This document shows, one piece after another, positions 57,188-64,000 of a DNA stretch of 64,000 nt (position 1 is the first letter of the stretch; every line of letters begins with the position of its first letter). Under the pieces are notes generated by a model that saw only the letters and a list, made by a program, of their open reading frames with translations, made no database searches and was not told where the DNA came from. Where the stretch lies: contig NZ_LR134376.1 of assembly GCF_900637545.1 (NCBI RefSeq), forward strand, positions 2,995,001-3,059,000, given 5' to 3'. Source of the stretch: Aeromonas encheleia. Lineage in GTDB: Bacteria; Pseudomonadota; Gammaproteobacteria; Enterobacterales; Aeromonadaceae. Both the position numbers and the translations under genes were made by a program.

Positions 57188-57961
57188 ATAGATTAGTGCT
57201 CTCGCAAGATAATTAAATTGAACGAAGAGAATGAGACATGATAGGGGGAGTGGATGATGATCATACCGCTGTGATGGCATAGAAAATCGGTAAAAGGAAA
57301 CCAGATAACGCTCTTATCCTGACCGCGACGTTGGCTACCGCCCCTGAGTTTCAGCTCCCAGCATGCTGCCTTTAACCTGATTGCGCGCGCTGTTGGTCAT
57401 CATATCCTCCAGCTTCTTGTCTTGATTGATGCTTAGCAATGATTCCCTATCACCTTACGCATCGGAAAATGCAGGATGCGTGCACTACTCACATCTAGGC
57501 CAGATAGGGCCATCAACCCGATTTAACCTCGGATTCTACCTCGTTTTCCCCAAGAATGAACAGTCAAAACATAGGAGGCCGACAACCCAAGAATGTACGA
57601 AAAGAGGCATCATACGAACACCTGTAGGAGCAGGTTCAACTTGTACACCCACTAACAATTACACAATGTGTCTGTATAACCATACGAAAAACACCAATTT
57701 TTCAACTTGTTAAGATCTTATCTTTGCTGTTGGAAGATGAACTAGGAGGCTACTCACCCACAAGTTTTCACCACCTCATCCACCCATCAACCACCGACCT
57801 TCCGGCAATTGGCCACCACTTTCATAGTCAGGGAGTGACGCATCCTCTAAAGGGTTATGTGATTCAGTCCCGATACAGGGGTGACTGGTTAGGATCCGCA
57901 TTGACTCTCCTTCCTATACACCCTCTAATTGACAGCCTGGACCCTCATAATCATGCATCTT
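57188..57961. other. Intergenic region between rmlB and phoP (promoter region, no gene)
   Basis: About 770 bases between divergent genes, lower in GC than both. It contains the JUMPStart/ops-like element near 57350 and must hold the main promoter of the polysaccharide locus and that of phoPQ. A 95-codon open frame at 57426-57713 has no ribosome-binding site or familiar protein character and is not called. Confidence 0.7.
57333..57368 (-). promoter_or_regulatory. JUMPStart/ops-like leader element of the polysaccharide locus
   Basis: On the minus strand a block beginning CAGCATGCTGGGAGCTG and ending CAGGGGCGGTAGCC aligns with the 39-base JUMPStart sequence (CAGTGCTCTGGTAGCTG ... CAGGGGCGGTAGCGTG). 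The ops core GGCGGTAG is exact at 57342-57335, preceded by CAGG as in JUMPStart; the last ops bases (GT) differ (CA). Such elements recruit RfaH to elongating polymerase and raise expression of long surface-polysaccharide operons. Confidence 0.75.
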
Positions 57962-58636
57962 ATGAAAATTCTATTGGTCGAAGACGACAAGCTGCTCAAT
58001 CACCATCTTACTACGCTGTTGACCGAGGCCCAGAATCAGGTCCACAGCACCGACAGCGCCCAGATTGCGCTGCATTATGCTCGCGACTATCCCATCGATG
58101 TGGCCATCATCGATCTCGGCCTGCCGGACATGGACGGTCTGCAACTCATCAGCCAGTTGAGGGAGCAACAGATCCCCTTCCCCATCATCGTCTTGACTGC
58201 CCGTGGCAACTGGCAGGACAAGGTAGAGGGGCTGGAGGCTGGTGCCGATGATTATCTGGTCAAGCCGTTCCAGAAAGACGAGCTGCTGGCCCGTCTCAAC
58301 GCCCTGGTGCGCCGCAGCGCCGGCTTCATTTCCCCCAGGGTGAAGGCGGGTGAATACGAGCTTGATCTGTCTCGCAAGGAGCTGAGCATCGCTGGGGAAG
58401 TCACTGTGCTGACCAGCTTCGAGTACCTGATCCTGGAGTACCTGATGCGCAATGCCCGCCAGGTGGTTTCCAAGCAGCAGTTGCTGGATCAGCTCTACGG
58501 CGATGGTGAAGGGGACCCGAATACCATAGAGGTCATGGTAAGCCGGCTGCGCAAGAAGCTGGATCCGGAAGGAACAGTCTCCCCCATCTCCACCATCCGG
58601 CGTCAAGGCTATATCTTTAACCTTTCATGCAGTTGA
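57962..58636 (+). CDS. phoP: Response regulator PhoP
   Basis: A 224-residue OmpR-family regulator. The phospho-acceptor Asp51 is in IIDLGLPDMDG, at the same residue as in enteric PhoP, with acidic pocket EDD near residue 8. The winged-helix domain follows (LTSFEYLILEYLMRNARQVVSKQQL, IRRQGYIFNL). LTARGNWQDKVEGLEAGADDY is especially PhoP-like. It acts with PhoQ on magnesium and cationic-peptide responses. The start MKILLVEDD is preferred; the ribosome-binding site is weak. Confidence 0.9.
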   Translation: MKILLVEDDKLLNHHLTTLLTEAQNQVHSTDSAQIALHYARDYPIDVAIIDLGLPDMDGLQLISQLREQQIPFPIIVLTARGNWQDKVEGLEAGADDYLVKPFQKDELLARLNALVRRSAGFISPRVKAGEYELDLSRKELSIAGEVTVLTSFEYLILEYLMRNARQVVSKQQLLDQLYGDGEGDPNTIEVMVSRLRKKLDPEGTVSPISTIRRQGYIFNLSCS

Positions 58637-58675
58637 GCGCCGCATCTTGCCGCCCTCTCCGCCAATGAGCGCCCT

Positions 58676-60034
58676 ATGTATCTGATCAGCCGATCCCTCC
58701 ACATCAAGCTGATGATGAGTGCCATGCTGGTCATCGCTATCATCATGTCCTTCTCGGTCTATATCCTCTACCTCGGTCACACCGAGGAGCAGGCCCAGAA
58801 GGCCAGCACCCGCATGCAGGAGAATCTCTCCAAGCTGTTCTCCTCCAAGCAACCGGATCCCCGTGCCATCACGGATCTCGGCAACATCACCCCGGATGCC
58901 ATCGACCCCAACCTCGATACCCTCATCTGCCGGGCCGATGGGGAACTGAGCTGGTCCAGCCTGCATATACCTGAGGTGATCTCGGTCAAGAAGACCATCT
59001 GTCAGGATCTGATGAAACACCTGGGTGGGTTGGATCAGGACTACTTCTTCAAGCTCCATACCATCAAGAATGGCGAGAGCTACTTCATCTACAGTCTGCG
59101 CTTCCTGCGCAATCATGGTAAGGGCCCCACCACCTACTACGTGGTAATGGTCGATTCCGCCAAACGCTATCTGGCCCAGACTCAGGCCTATCTCTACCAA
59201 TGCATCCGCCAGGCGCTGCTCTCCTACTGCCTGCTCGGTGCCTTGCTGCTGCTCACCAGCTTCTGGAGCCTCTCCTCCCTGCGCACCATGGCGCGGCAGA
59301 TAGACGAGATCCGGGCCGGCAAGCGGGAGGCACTCTCCAGCGACTACGAACGGGAGCTGCAGCCCCTGACCGAATCGGTCAACCAACTGCTGGAAAACGA
59401 ACGCCAGCAGACCCAGCGCTACCAGCATGCCCTGAACGATCTGGCTCACAGCCTGAAGACACGGCTGGCACTCATCCAGATCACGGCCCAGGAGCTCAAG
59501 CTCGGCCACGACATCCATGACAACATCAACGAACAGATCACCACCATGGATCAGATCATCCAGTACCAGCTGCGCCGCGCCGTCACCGGCCGCAAGCGCC
59601 TTGCCAGCAAGGGCACCGAGCCGGTACCGCTCATCGAGAAGCTGCTGGCCAGCCTCTCCAAGGTCTATCGCCACAAGAAGCTGCAAACCAGCTTCCAGTT
59701 CGATGACGACGTCTTCTTCAGCGGTGAGCAGGGCGATCTGATGGAGTTGATGGGCAACCTGCTCGACAACGCCTGCAAGTTTGCCATCAGCGAGATCCGG
59801 GTGCAGGTGCGTCGCCAGGAAAACAACCTGCTCATCGTGGTGGAAGACGACGGCCCCGGCATCGATCCCGGCAAGTCACAGCAGATCTTCCAGCGCGGGG
59901 TGCGGGCCGACAGCTCCTGTGGCCAGGGCATCGGCCTCGCGGTGGTGACCGAGATAGTGCACAGCTACGGCGGCAAGATCCGGGTGGACGAGTCACCGCT
60001 CGGCGGCGCCAGATTCCACATGACGCTTCCCTGA
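58676..60034 (+). CDS. phoQ: Sensor histidine kinase PhoQ
   Basis: A 452-residue two-membrane-segment kinase. The first segment is near residues 15-33 and the second near 183-205. The phospho-histidine is about His258 in NDLAHSLKTRLALIQ, the atypical H-box wording of PhoQ. N-box NLLDNACKFA, G1 DDGPGID and G2 GQGIGLAV are intact. The periplasmic domain carries the ITPDAIDPNLDTLICRADGEL region. It starts 39 bases after phoP. Confidence 0.9.
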   Translation: MYLISRSLHIKLMMSAMLVIAIIMSFSVYILYLGHTEEQAQKASTRMQENLSKLFSSKQPDPRAITDLGNITPDAIDPNLDTLICRADGELSWSSLHIPEVISVKKTICQDLMKHLGGLDQDYFFKLHTIKNGESYFIYSLRFLRNHGKGPTTYYVVMVDSAKRYLAQTQAYLYQCIRQALLSYCLLGALLLLTSFWSLSSLRTMARQIDEIRAGKREALSSDYERELQPLTESVNQLLENERQQTQRYQHALNDLAHSLKTRLALIQITAQELKLGHDIHDNINEQITTMDQIIQYQLRRAVTGRKRLASKGTEPVPLIEKLLASLSKVYRHKKLQTSFQFDDDVFFSGEQGDLMELMGNLLDNACKFAISEIRVQVRRQENNLLIVVEDDGPGIDPGKSQQIFQRGVRADSSCGQGIGLAVVTEIVHSYGGKIRVDESPLGGARFHMTLP

Positions 60035-60050
60035 TACCGCAGGGGCCCAA

Positions 60051-60084
60051 GGCATGGGCTATGGATCAGTCCATGGCCCATGCC
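60051..60084 (+). terminator. Long stem-loop after phoQ
   Basis: GGCATGGGC-T-ATGGA, loop TCAG, TCCAT-G-GCCCATGCC: 14 paired bases with one mismatch, 16 bases after the phoQ stop. There is no T-tract, so it may protect the mRNA end or work with Rho rather than terminate alone. Confidence 0.5.
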
Positions 60085-60474
60085 GGCCCGTCTAAGCGCG
60101 AAAGCGTATCTCTCATCGAGCTACATCAGAAAGCTCATCTGCGCCGTGGCGTGACTCAACATCAGCGACTATCGCACGGCTGTTATCGGTCGACTGCCAT
60201 CCCCCTCTTCCGGCCTCAACAACTGCTGCTTCTGCTCACAAGGGCCAGCACCAGCCGCACCGCCCCATAACTCTCAGACCATCGATTCCCGTATCGATCA
60301 GACCCGCCTTCTGGCCAGCAACCTCGCCAGCAGTGCAAGGCCGGCAAAACCGCCCTAGCCAGCCGTACCATGGCCGAACTGGCACGGCTTGCAGGATGAA
60401 GTGACCACTGAGTCGCTCGCCCTGTGATGGCGGGAGAATGGCGGCTAGGCAAAGAAATTCGAGGCGAACAGGCA

Positions 60475-60500
60475 TAAAAAAACCGGCCGCGAGGGCCGGT
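60475..60500 (-). terminator. Terminator of glk
   Basis: On the minus strand ACCGGCC-CTCGC-GGCCGGT followed by TTTTTTTATG. It lies about 160 bases past the glk stop. Confidence 0.8.
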
Positions 60501-60658
60501 GAAACAGTTCAGGCTTGTCAGGTGACAAACGCACCCAGCGGGTGAGAGCTGGTTTCAATTCCTTATGAAGACCCGCCCTCTTGAGTACGTGGGATCACTC
60601 TACACCAGGGTCACTGAATCAAGGCTGAACCATGGTGAAATCGTTTTCTTGGCCTGTT

Positions 60659-61627
60659 TCAGAGCCAGATCCCGAGGGACTGGCGCAGATAGGCGCCGGC
60701 GCCGAGCAGACCCGGCCCCTCGTGGGTGATGAGGAAAACAGGAATGTCTTTCAGATAGGGTTTGAAGCGTCCTTTATCTTCGAATGACACTCTGAAACCA
60801 GAGCCGAGGAAGAACTCCTGGAAGCGGGGCACTATGCCGCCGGCGATATAGACGCCGCCGAAGGTGCCCAGGTTGAGCGCCAGATTGCCGGCAAAGCGCC
60901 CCATCAGCACGCAGAACAGGCTCAGGGTGCGGCGACAGTCGAGGCAGGAGCCCGCCAACGCCCGCTCGGTGATGTCTTTGGGCAGCAGCGCCTCGGGCTC
61001 ACGGCCATCGGACTTCACCAGGCCGCGGTAGATGTTGACGAGGCCGGGACCGGAGAGCAGCCGCTCGGCCGAGACGTGGCCGAGCTCCGCGCGCATCACC
61101 TGCAGCACCGCATCCTCTTCCTCGCTGTTGGCAGCGAAATCCACATGACCGCCCTCCCCCGGCAGGCTGAGCCACCGCTCGCCGGCCTGCACCAGGTGCG
61201 CGACCCCCAGGCCTGTGCCTGCGCCATAGATGGCGATGGGCTTGCCGGCCACCGGTGCCGCCCCCCCCAGCTGGATGCGATCGGCCTCCGTCAGCACGGG
61301 CACCGCCATGGAGACGGCGGTAAAGTCGTTGATGACCTGCAGCCGGGTCAGGCCGAGATTGGCCTGCATCTCGCTGATGGAGAACTCCCAGCTGTGGTTG
61401 GTCATGGCGACCCAGTCGCCGTTGATCGGGCAGGCAATGGCGATACAGGCCTCGCCAACCTTGGCGGAATGCTCTGTCAGATAGAGGCGCACCACGGCCT
61501 CCAGGCTGGGATGAGCCAGGCCGGAATAGGTCTTTGCTTGGGAAATGACACCGGTTGCCAGCTCACAGAGGGCCAGCCGGGCGTTGGTGCCGCCGACGTC
61601 GCCGACCAGCGCATGGGTATGCTGCAT
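60659..61627 (-). CDS. glk: Glucokinase
   Basis: A 322-residue ROK-like/Glk kinase. [18 protein letters not shown] is the phosphate-1 loop, [13 protein letters not shown] contains the catalytic aspartate, GAGTGLGVA is the adenosine loop, and [11 protein letters not shown] binds glucose. It phosphorylates free glucose to glucose 6-phosphate. AAGGAG precedes the ATG by six bases. Divergent from hexR, with which it shares a promoter region. Confidence 0.95.
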   Translation of the reverse strand: MQHTHALVGDVGGTNARLALCELATGVISQAKTYSGLAHPSLEAVVRLYLTEHSAKVGEACIAIACPINGDWVAMTNHSWEFSISEMQANLGLTRLQVINDFTAVSMAVPVLTEADRIQLGGAAPVAGKPIAIYGAGTGLGVAHLVQAGERWLSLPGEGGHVDFAANSEEEDAVLQVMRAELGHVSAERLLSGPGLVNIYRGLVKSDGREPEALLPKDITERALAGSCLDCRRTLSLFCVLMGRFAGNLALNLGTFGGVYIAGGIVPRFQEFFLGSGFRVSFEDKGRFKPYLKDIPVFLITHEGPGLLGAGAYLRQSLGIWL

Positions 61628-61974
61628 AACAAACTCCTTCGTTACCGACTCGGGGCGGCCCTTACCGTCCCGACATTGTTATTTGGCTGCGATTCTACCC
61701 GAGCCCTCCCCCGGGCGGCGCCTTTGATGAATGCATCTGTGCACTCGCTCACAGTGTTGTTGCTTTGCAACATTTGTAAGCGTTTTCAGGGGCTGAATGA
61801 AAGTTTGTAACCCAAAATACGAAATAATTAGACATGAGTCATACTTTACAGGGCCGAGATTAGTTTCGGTAAGAGCTTGTCTTGTATAGTCATCGGGTCG
61901 ATAGGAAAGCTGCTTGACCGTGAATTTAGTGCATAGACACTGAAGTTAAATTACAAAAATGCCTGGTGGTAATG
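61628..61974. other. Divergent promoter region between glk and hexR
   Basis: About 350 bases with no gene. It contains one HexR-type box close to hexR. No second clear box for glk was found. The region becomes AT-rich towards hexR. Confidence 0.6.
61941..61955 (+). promoter_or_regulatory. HexR-type operator before hexR
   Basis: TGAAGTTAAATTACA matches the gammaproteobacterial HexR consensus TGTARTWWWAYTACA at 14 of 15 positions. It lies about 20 bases before the hexR start, so autoregulation is likely. It may also act on glk across the divergent region. Confidence 0.7.
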
Positions 61975-62829
61975 ATGAATACCCTCGATAAGATCACTAA
62001 CAACTTAGAAAGTTTCAGTAAATCAGAGCGTAAGGTAGCGGAGGTGATTCTGGCATCGCCCCAGACCGCCATCCACTCCAGTATTGCCACCCTGGCCAAG
62101 ATGGCTGATGTCAGTGAGCCGACCGTCAACCGCTTCTGTCGTCGCCTCGATACCAAGGGTTTCCCCGATTTCAAACTGCACCTGGCCCAGAGCCTGGCCA
62201 ACGGCACGCCTTATGTGAATCGCCATGTCGAGGCGGAAGACGGGCCCGATACCTACACCGCCAAGATCTTCGAGTCCACCATGGCCTGCCTCGATGCCGC
62301 CAAGAACAGTCTGGACATCTCCGCCATCAATCGCTGCGTCGATATCCTTACCCAGTCCAAGAAGATCAGCTTCTTCGGCCTCGGTGCCTCCTCGGCCGTG
62401 GCGCGGGATGCCCAGAACAAGTTCTTCCGCTTCAACATCCCGGTGGTGAGCTTCGAGGACATCGTCATGATGCGCATGAGCTGCATCAACAGCAGCGAAG
62501 GGGATGTGGTGGTGCTGATCTCCCACACCGGCCGCACCAAGGCGCTGGTGGAGATCGCGGCCCTGGCCCGTGAAAACGACGCCACCGTGATCGGCATGAC
62601 CGCCAAGGATTCCCCGCTGGCGCGCGAGTGCAATCTGGTGCTCTCCATGGATGTGCCGGAAGACACCGACGTCTACATGCCGATGGCCTCCCGCATCGCC
62701 CAGCTGGCGTTGGTAGATGTATTGGCGACCGGTTTTACCCTGCGCCGTGGCATGAAATTTCGCGAAAACCTGAAGAAAGTCAAAGAAGGTTTGCGCGAAT
62801 CCCGCTTCGATACCCCGCACAATTCCTGA
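61975..62829 (+). CDS. hexR: Transcriptional regulator HexR (RpiR family)
   Basis: A 284-residue protein with an N-terminal RpiR helix-turn-helix (SKSERKVAEVILASPQTAIHSSI, ADVSEPTVNRFCRRL) and a C-terminal SIS sugar-phosphate domain (FFGLGASSAVARDAQNKFFRF, VVLISHTGRTKALVEIAALA). Resemblance to E. coli HexR is strong throughout. HexR senses 2-keto-3-deoxy-6-phosphogluconate and controls central carbon genes. The start MNTLDKI at 61975 fits the family best. Confidence 0.95.
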   Translation: MNTLDKITNNLESFSKSERKVAEVILASPQTAIHSSIATLAKMADVSEPTVNRFCRRLDTKGFPDFKLHLAQSLANGTPYVNRHVEAEDGPDTYTAKIFESTMACLDAAKNSLDISAINRCVDILTQSKKISFFGLGASSAVARDAQNKFFRFNIPVVSFEDIVMMRMSCINSSEGDVVVLISHTGRTKALVEIAALARENDATVIGMTAKDSPLARECNLVLSMDVPEDTDVYMPMASRIAQLALVDVLATGFTLRRGMKFRENLKKVKEGLRESRFDTPHNS

Positions 62830-62882
62830 AGGTTCGGGGGCCCGTCCCCCGGCTGTCTATGCCATTCAGCTTGGTGTAGTAT

Positions 62883-62897
62883 TGTAATTTAATAACA
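62883..62897 (+). promoter_or_regulatory. HexR-type operator before the pyruvate kinase gene
   Basis: TGTAATTTAATAACA matches TGTARTWWWAYTACA at 14 of 15 positions. It lies 94 bases before the pyruvate kinase ATG. Control of pykA by HexR is established in related gammaproteobacteria. Confidence 0.75.
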
Positions 62898-62990
62898 TAA
62901 GGCCACTCAGATGGCCTGCAAGCGGGCGCCATGCCATGTGCTTGACGGGGCAGTATTTCAAGTCATATCAACTTCACATTGGAGTCTTTC

Positions 62991-64000
62991 ATGCCAAGAC
63001 GTACAAAGATTGTAACCACACTCGGTCCGGCGACCGATCGCGACGGCATCCTCGAGGGGATCATCCGCGCCGGTGCCGACATGGTGCGGATGAATTTCTC
63101 TCACGGCACTCCTGAAGATCATATCCTGCGCGCCACCCAGGTGCGTGAAATCGCCGCCAAGCTCGGCCGCCACGTCGCCATCATGGGCGATCTGCAAGGC
63201 CCCAAGATCCGCGTCTCTACCTTCAAGGATGGCAAGATTTACTTGGCCATCGGTGACAAGTTCGTGCTCGATGCCGCGCTCGGCAAGGGCGAAGGCTGCC
63301 AGGAGCAGGTCGGCATCGACTACAAGAGCCTGCCAAACGACGTGGTCCCGGGCGACATCCTGTTGCTGGATGACGGCCGGGTACAGCTGAGAGTCGAACA
63401 GGTCGAAGGCACCCGCATTCACACCGCGGTGACCGTGGCTGGCCCCCTCTCCAACAACAAGGGCATCAACAAGAAAGGCGGCGGTCTCTCCGCCCCGGCC
63501 CTGACCGAGAAGGATAAGGAAGACATCAAGACCGCGGCCCGCATGAACGTGGATTACCTGGCTGTCTCCTTCCCCCGTAACGGCGACGACCTGCGTTACG
63601 CCCGCGAACTGGCCCGCGAGGCCGGCTCCAACGCCAAGATAGTGGCCAAGGTCGAGCGCGCCGAAACCGTCGCCACCGACGAGGCGATGGAAGACATCAT
63701 CCTCGGCTCCGACGCCGTCATGGTGGCCCGTGGCGATCTCGGCGTCGAGATCGGTGATCCCGAACTGGTGGGCGTGCAGAAGAAGCTGATCCGTCACTCC
63801 CGTCGCCTGAACCGGGTGGTGATCACCGCGACCCAGATGATGGAGTCCATGATCAATGCCCCGCTGCCGACCCGTGCCGAGGTCATGGACGTGGCCAACG
63901 CCGTGCTGGACGGCACCGATGCGGTGATGCTCTCAGCCGAGACCGCCGCCGGTCAGTTCCCCATCGAGACGGTGACCTCCATGGCCAGCGTCTGCGTGGG
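62991..64000 (+). CDS. pykA: Pyruvate kinase (PykA-type), 5' part
   Basis: The first 336 codons are present and the frame is open to the window end. It begins [19 protein letters not shown], without the extra N-terminal residues of PykF, and contains [23 protein letters not shown], the lysine of [26 protein letters not shown] (the pyruvate kinase signature) and [15 protein letters not shown] sits before the ATG. It converts phosphoenolpyruvate and ADP to pyruvate and ATP. Confidence 0.95.
   Translation, partial: MPRRTKIVTTLGPATDRDGILEGIIRAGADMVRMNFSHGTPEDHILRATQVREIAAKLGRHVAIMGDLQGPKIRVSTFKDGKIYLAIGDKFVLDAALGKGEGCQEQVGIDYKSLPNDVVPGDILLLDDGRVQLRVEQVEGTRIHTAVTVAGPLSNNKGINKKGGGLSAPALTEKDKEDIKTAARMNVDYLAVSFPRNGDDLRYARELAREAGSNAKIVAKVERAETVATDEAMEDIILGSDAVMVARGDLGVEIGDPELVGVQKKLIRHSRRLNRVVITATQMMESMINAPLPTRAEVMDVANAVLDGTDAVMLSAETAAGQFPIETVTSMASVCV

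Larger units (their letters stand above)
60035..60658. other. Intergenic region between convergent phoQ and glk
   Basis: About 620 bases with no convincing gene. It contains a long stem-loop just after phoQ and the glk terminator. Short frames on both strands are interrupted and have no ribosome-binding sites; the GC content is coding-like, so a decayed gene is possible but none is recognised. Confidence 0.6.

Noticed and set aside
57426-57713. 95-codon open frame upstream of phoP
   Set aside because: No ribosome-binding site, no recognisable protein features, and it lies in the promoter region next to the JUMPStart element.
60061-60480. Possible gene or pseudogene between phoQ and glk
   Set aside because: Only short interrupted frames on either strand, with no recognisable family and a hairpin and terminator in the same stretch; kept as intergenic.
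62835-62851. Terminator after hexR (CGGGGG/CCCCCG hairpin)
   Set aside because: The stem is only six bases and no T-tract follows; it may fold but there is not enough support to list it.
1-64000. tRNA, rRNA, insertion sequence or prophage genes
   Set aside because: No tRNA-like cloverleaf, rRNA sequence, transposase, integrase or phage structural gene was recognised by reading.

Overview
The window reads as a chromosomal segment of a GC-rich, polarly flagellated gammaproteobacterium, most probably Aeromonas. This rests on the cheR-cheV-flgA-flgM-flgN order, the fsa/glycyl-radical-enzyme block, the HexR-linked glk and pyruvate kinase genes, phoPQ, and general protein similarity. It is an inference from gene content and remembered protein families; no database search was run. 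No rRNA, tRNA, CRISPR array, insertion sequence or prophage was recognised.

Layout. (1) 1-2.7 kb: chemotaxis and flagellar genes (cheR 5' part, cheV, then divergent flgA-flgM-flgN), with a candidate sigma-54 promoter before flgA and a near-consensus sigma-28 promoter before flgM. (2) 2.7-9.2 kb: housekeeping genes: YfcE-type phosphodiesterase, OppA-like binding protein, a DMT exporter, rsuA, an HD-GYP c-di-GMP phosphodiesterase and fructose-6-phosphate aldolase. (3) 9.2-13.9 kb: a glycyl radical enzyme with its activase behind a perfect FNR-type box, then a DeoR regulator. The 3' end of the enzyme gene is followed by a 111-bp tandem array that repeats the gene's own C-terminal codons in frame. 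(4) 14-31.2 kb: transporters, small conserved proteins, a cold-shock gene with a long leader, a branched-chain 2-oxoacid dehydrogenase operon (E1alpha, E1beta, E2), astE, a DUF1127 protein, tus, a SNF2-type helicase, yceH and a glycine-zipper protein.

(5) 31.4-57.4 kb: a polysaccharide (O-antigen type) locus of 22 genes, all on the minus strand, transcribed from about 57.4 kb down to 31.4 kb. A JUMPStart/ops-like leader precedes rmlB. The order is rmlB-rmlD-rmlA-rmlC (dTDP-L-rhamnose), ddhD-ddhA-ddhB-ddhC (CDP-3,6-dideoxy-4-keto sugar), a ThDP-dependent YerE-like enzyme and a YerF-like reductase, wzx, glycosyltransferases, an acyltransferase, wzy, manC-manB (GDP-mannose), a WbaP-type initiating transferase, wzz and a PglL/WaaL-type ligase. 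The combination predicts a glycan containing rhamnose, mannose and a two-carbon-branched dideoxysugar of the yersiniose type. The middle of the locus (about 39-47.5 kb) is strikingly AT-rich compared with both flanks, as expected for a transferred O-unit core.

(6) 57.9-64 kb: phoP-phoQ, glk divergent from hexR, and the 5' part of a pyruvate kinase gene. HexR-type boxes lie in front of hexR and the pyruvate kinase gene.

The observations most worth following are the 111-bp array behind the glycyl radical enzyme, the predicted yersiniose-type pathway and its JUMPStart leader, the tus gene with a Ter-like sequence upstream, and the regulatory boxes that match the genes they precede.
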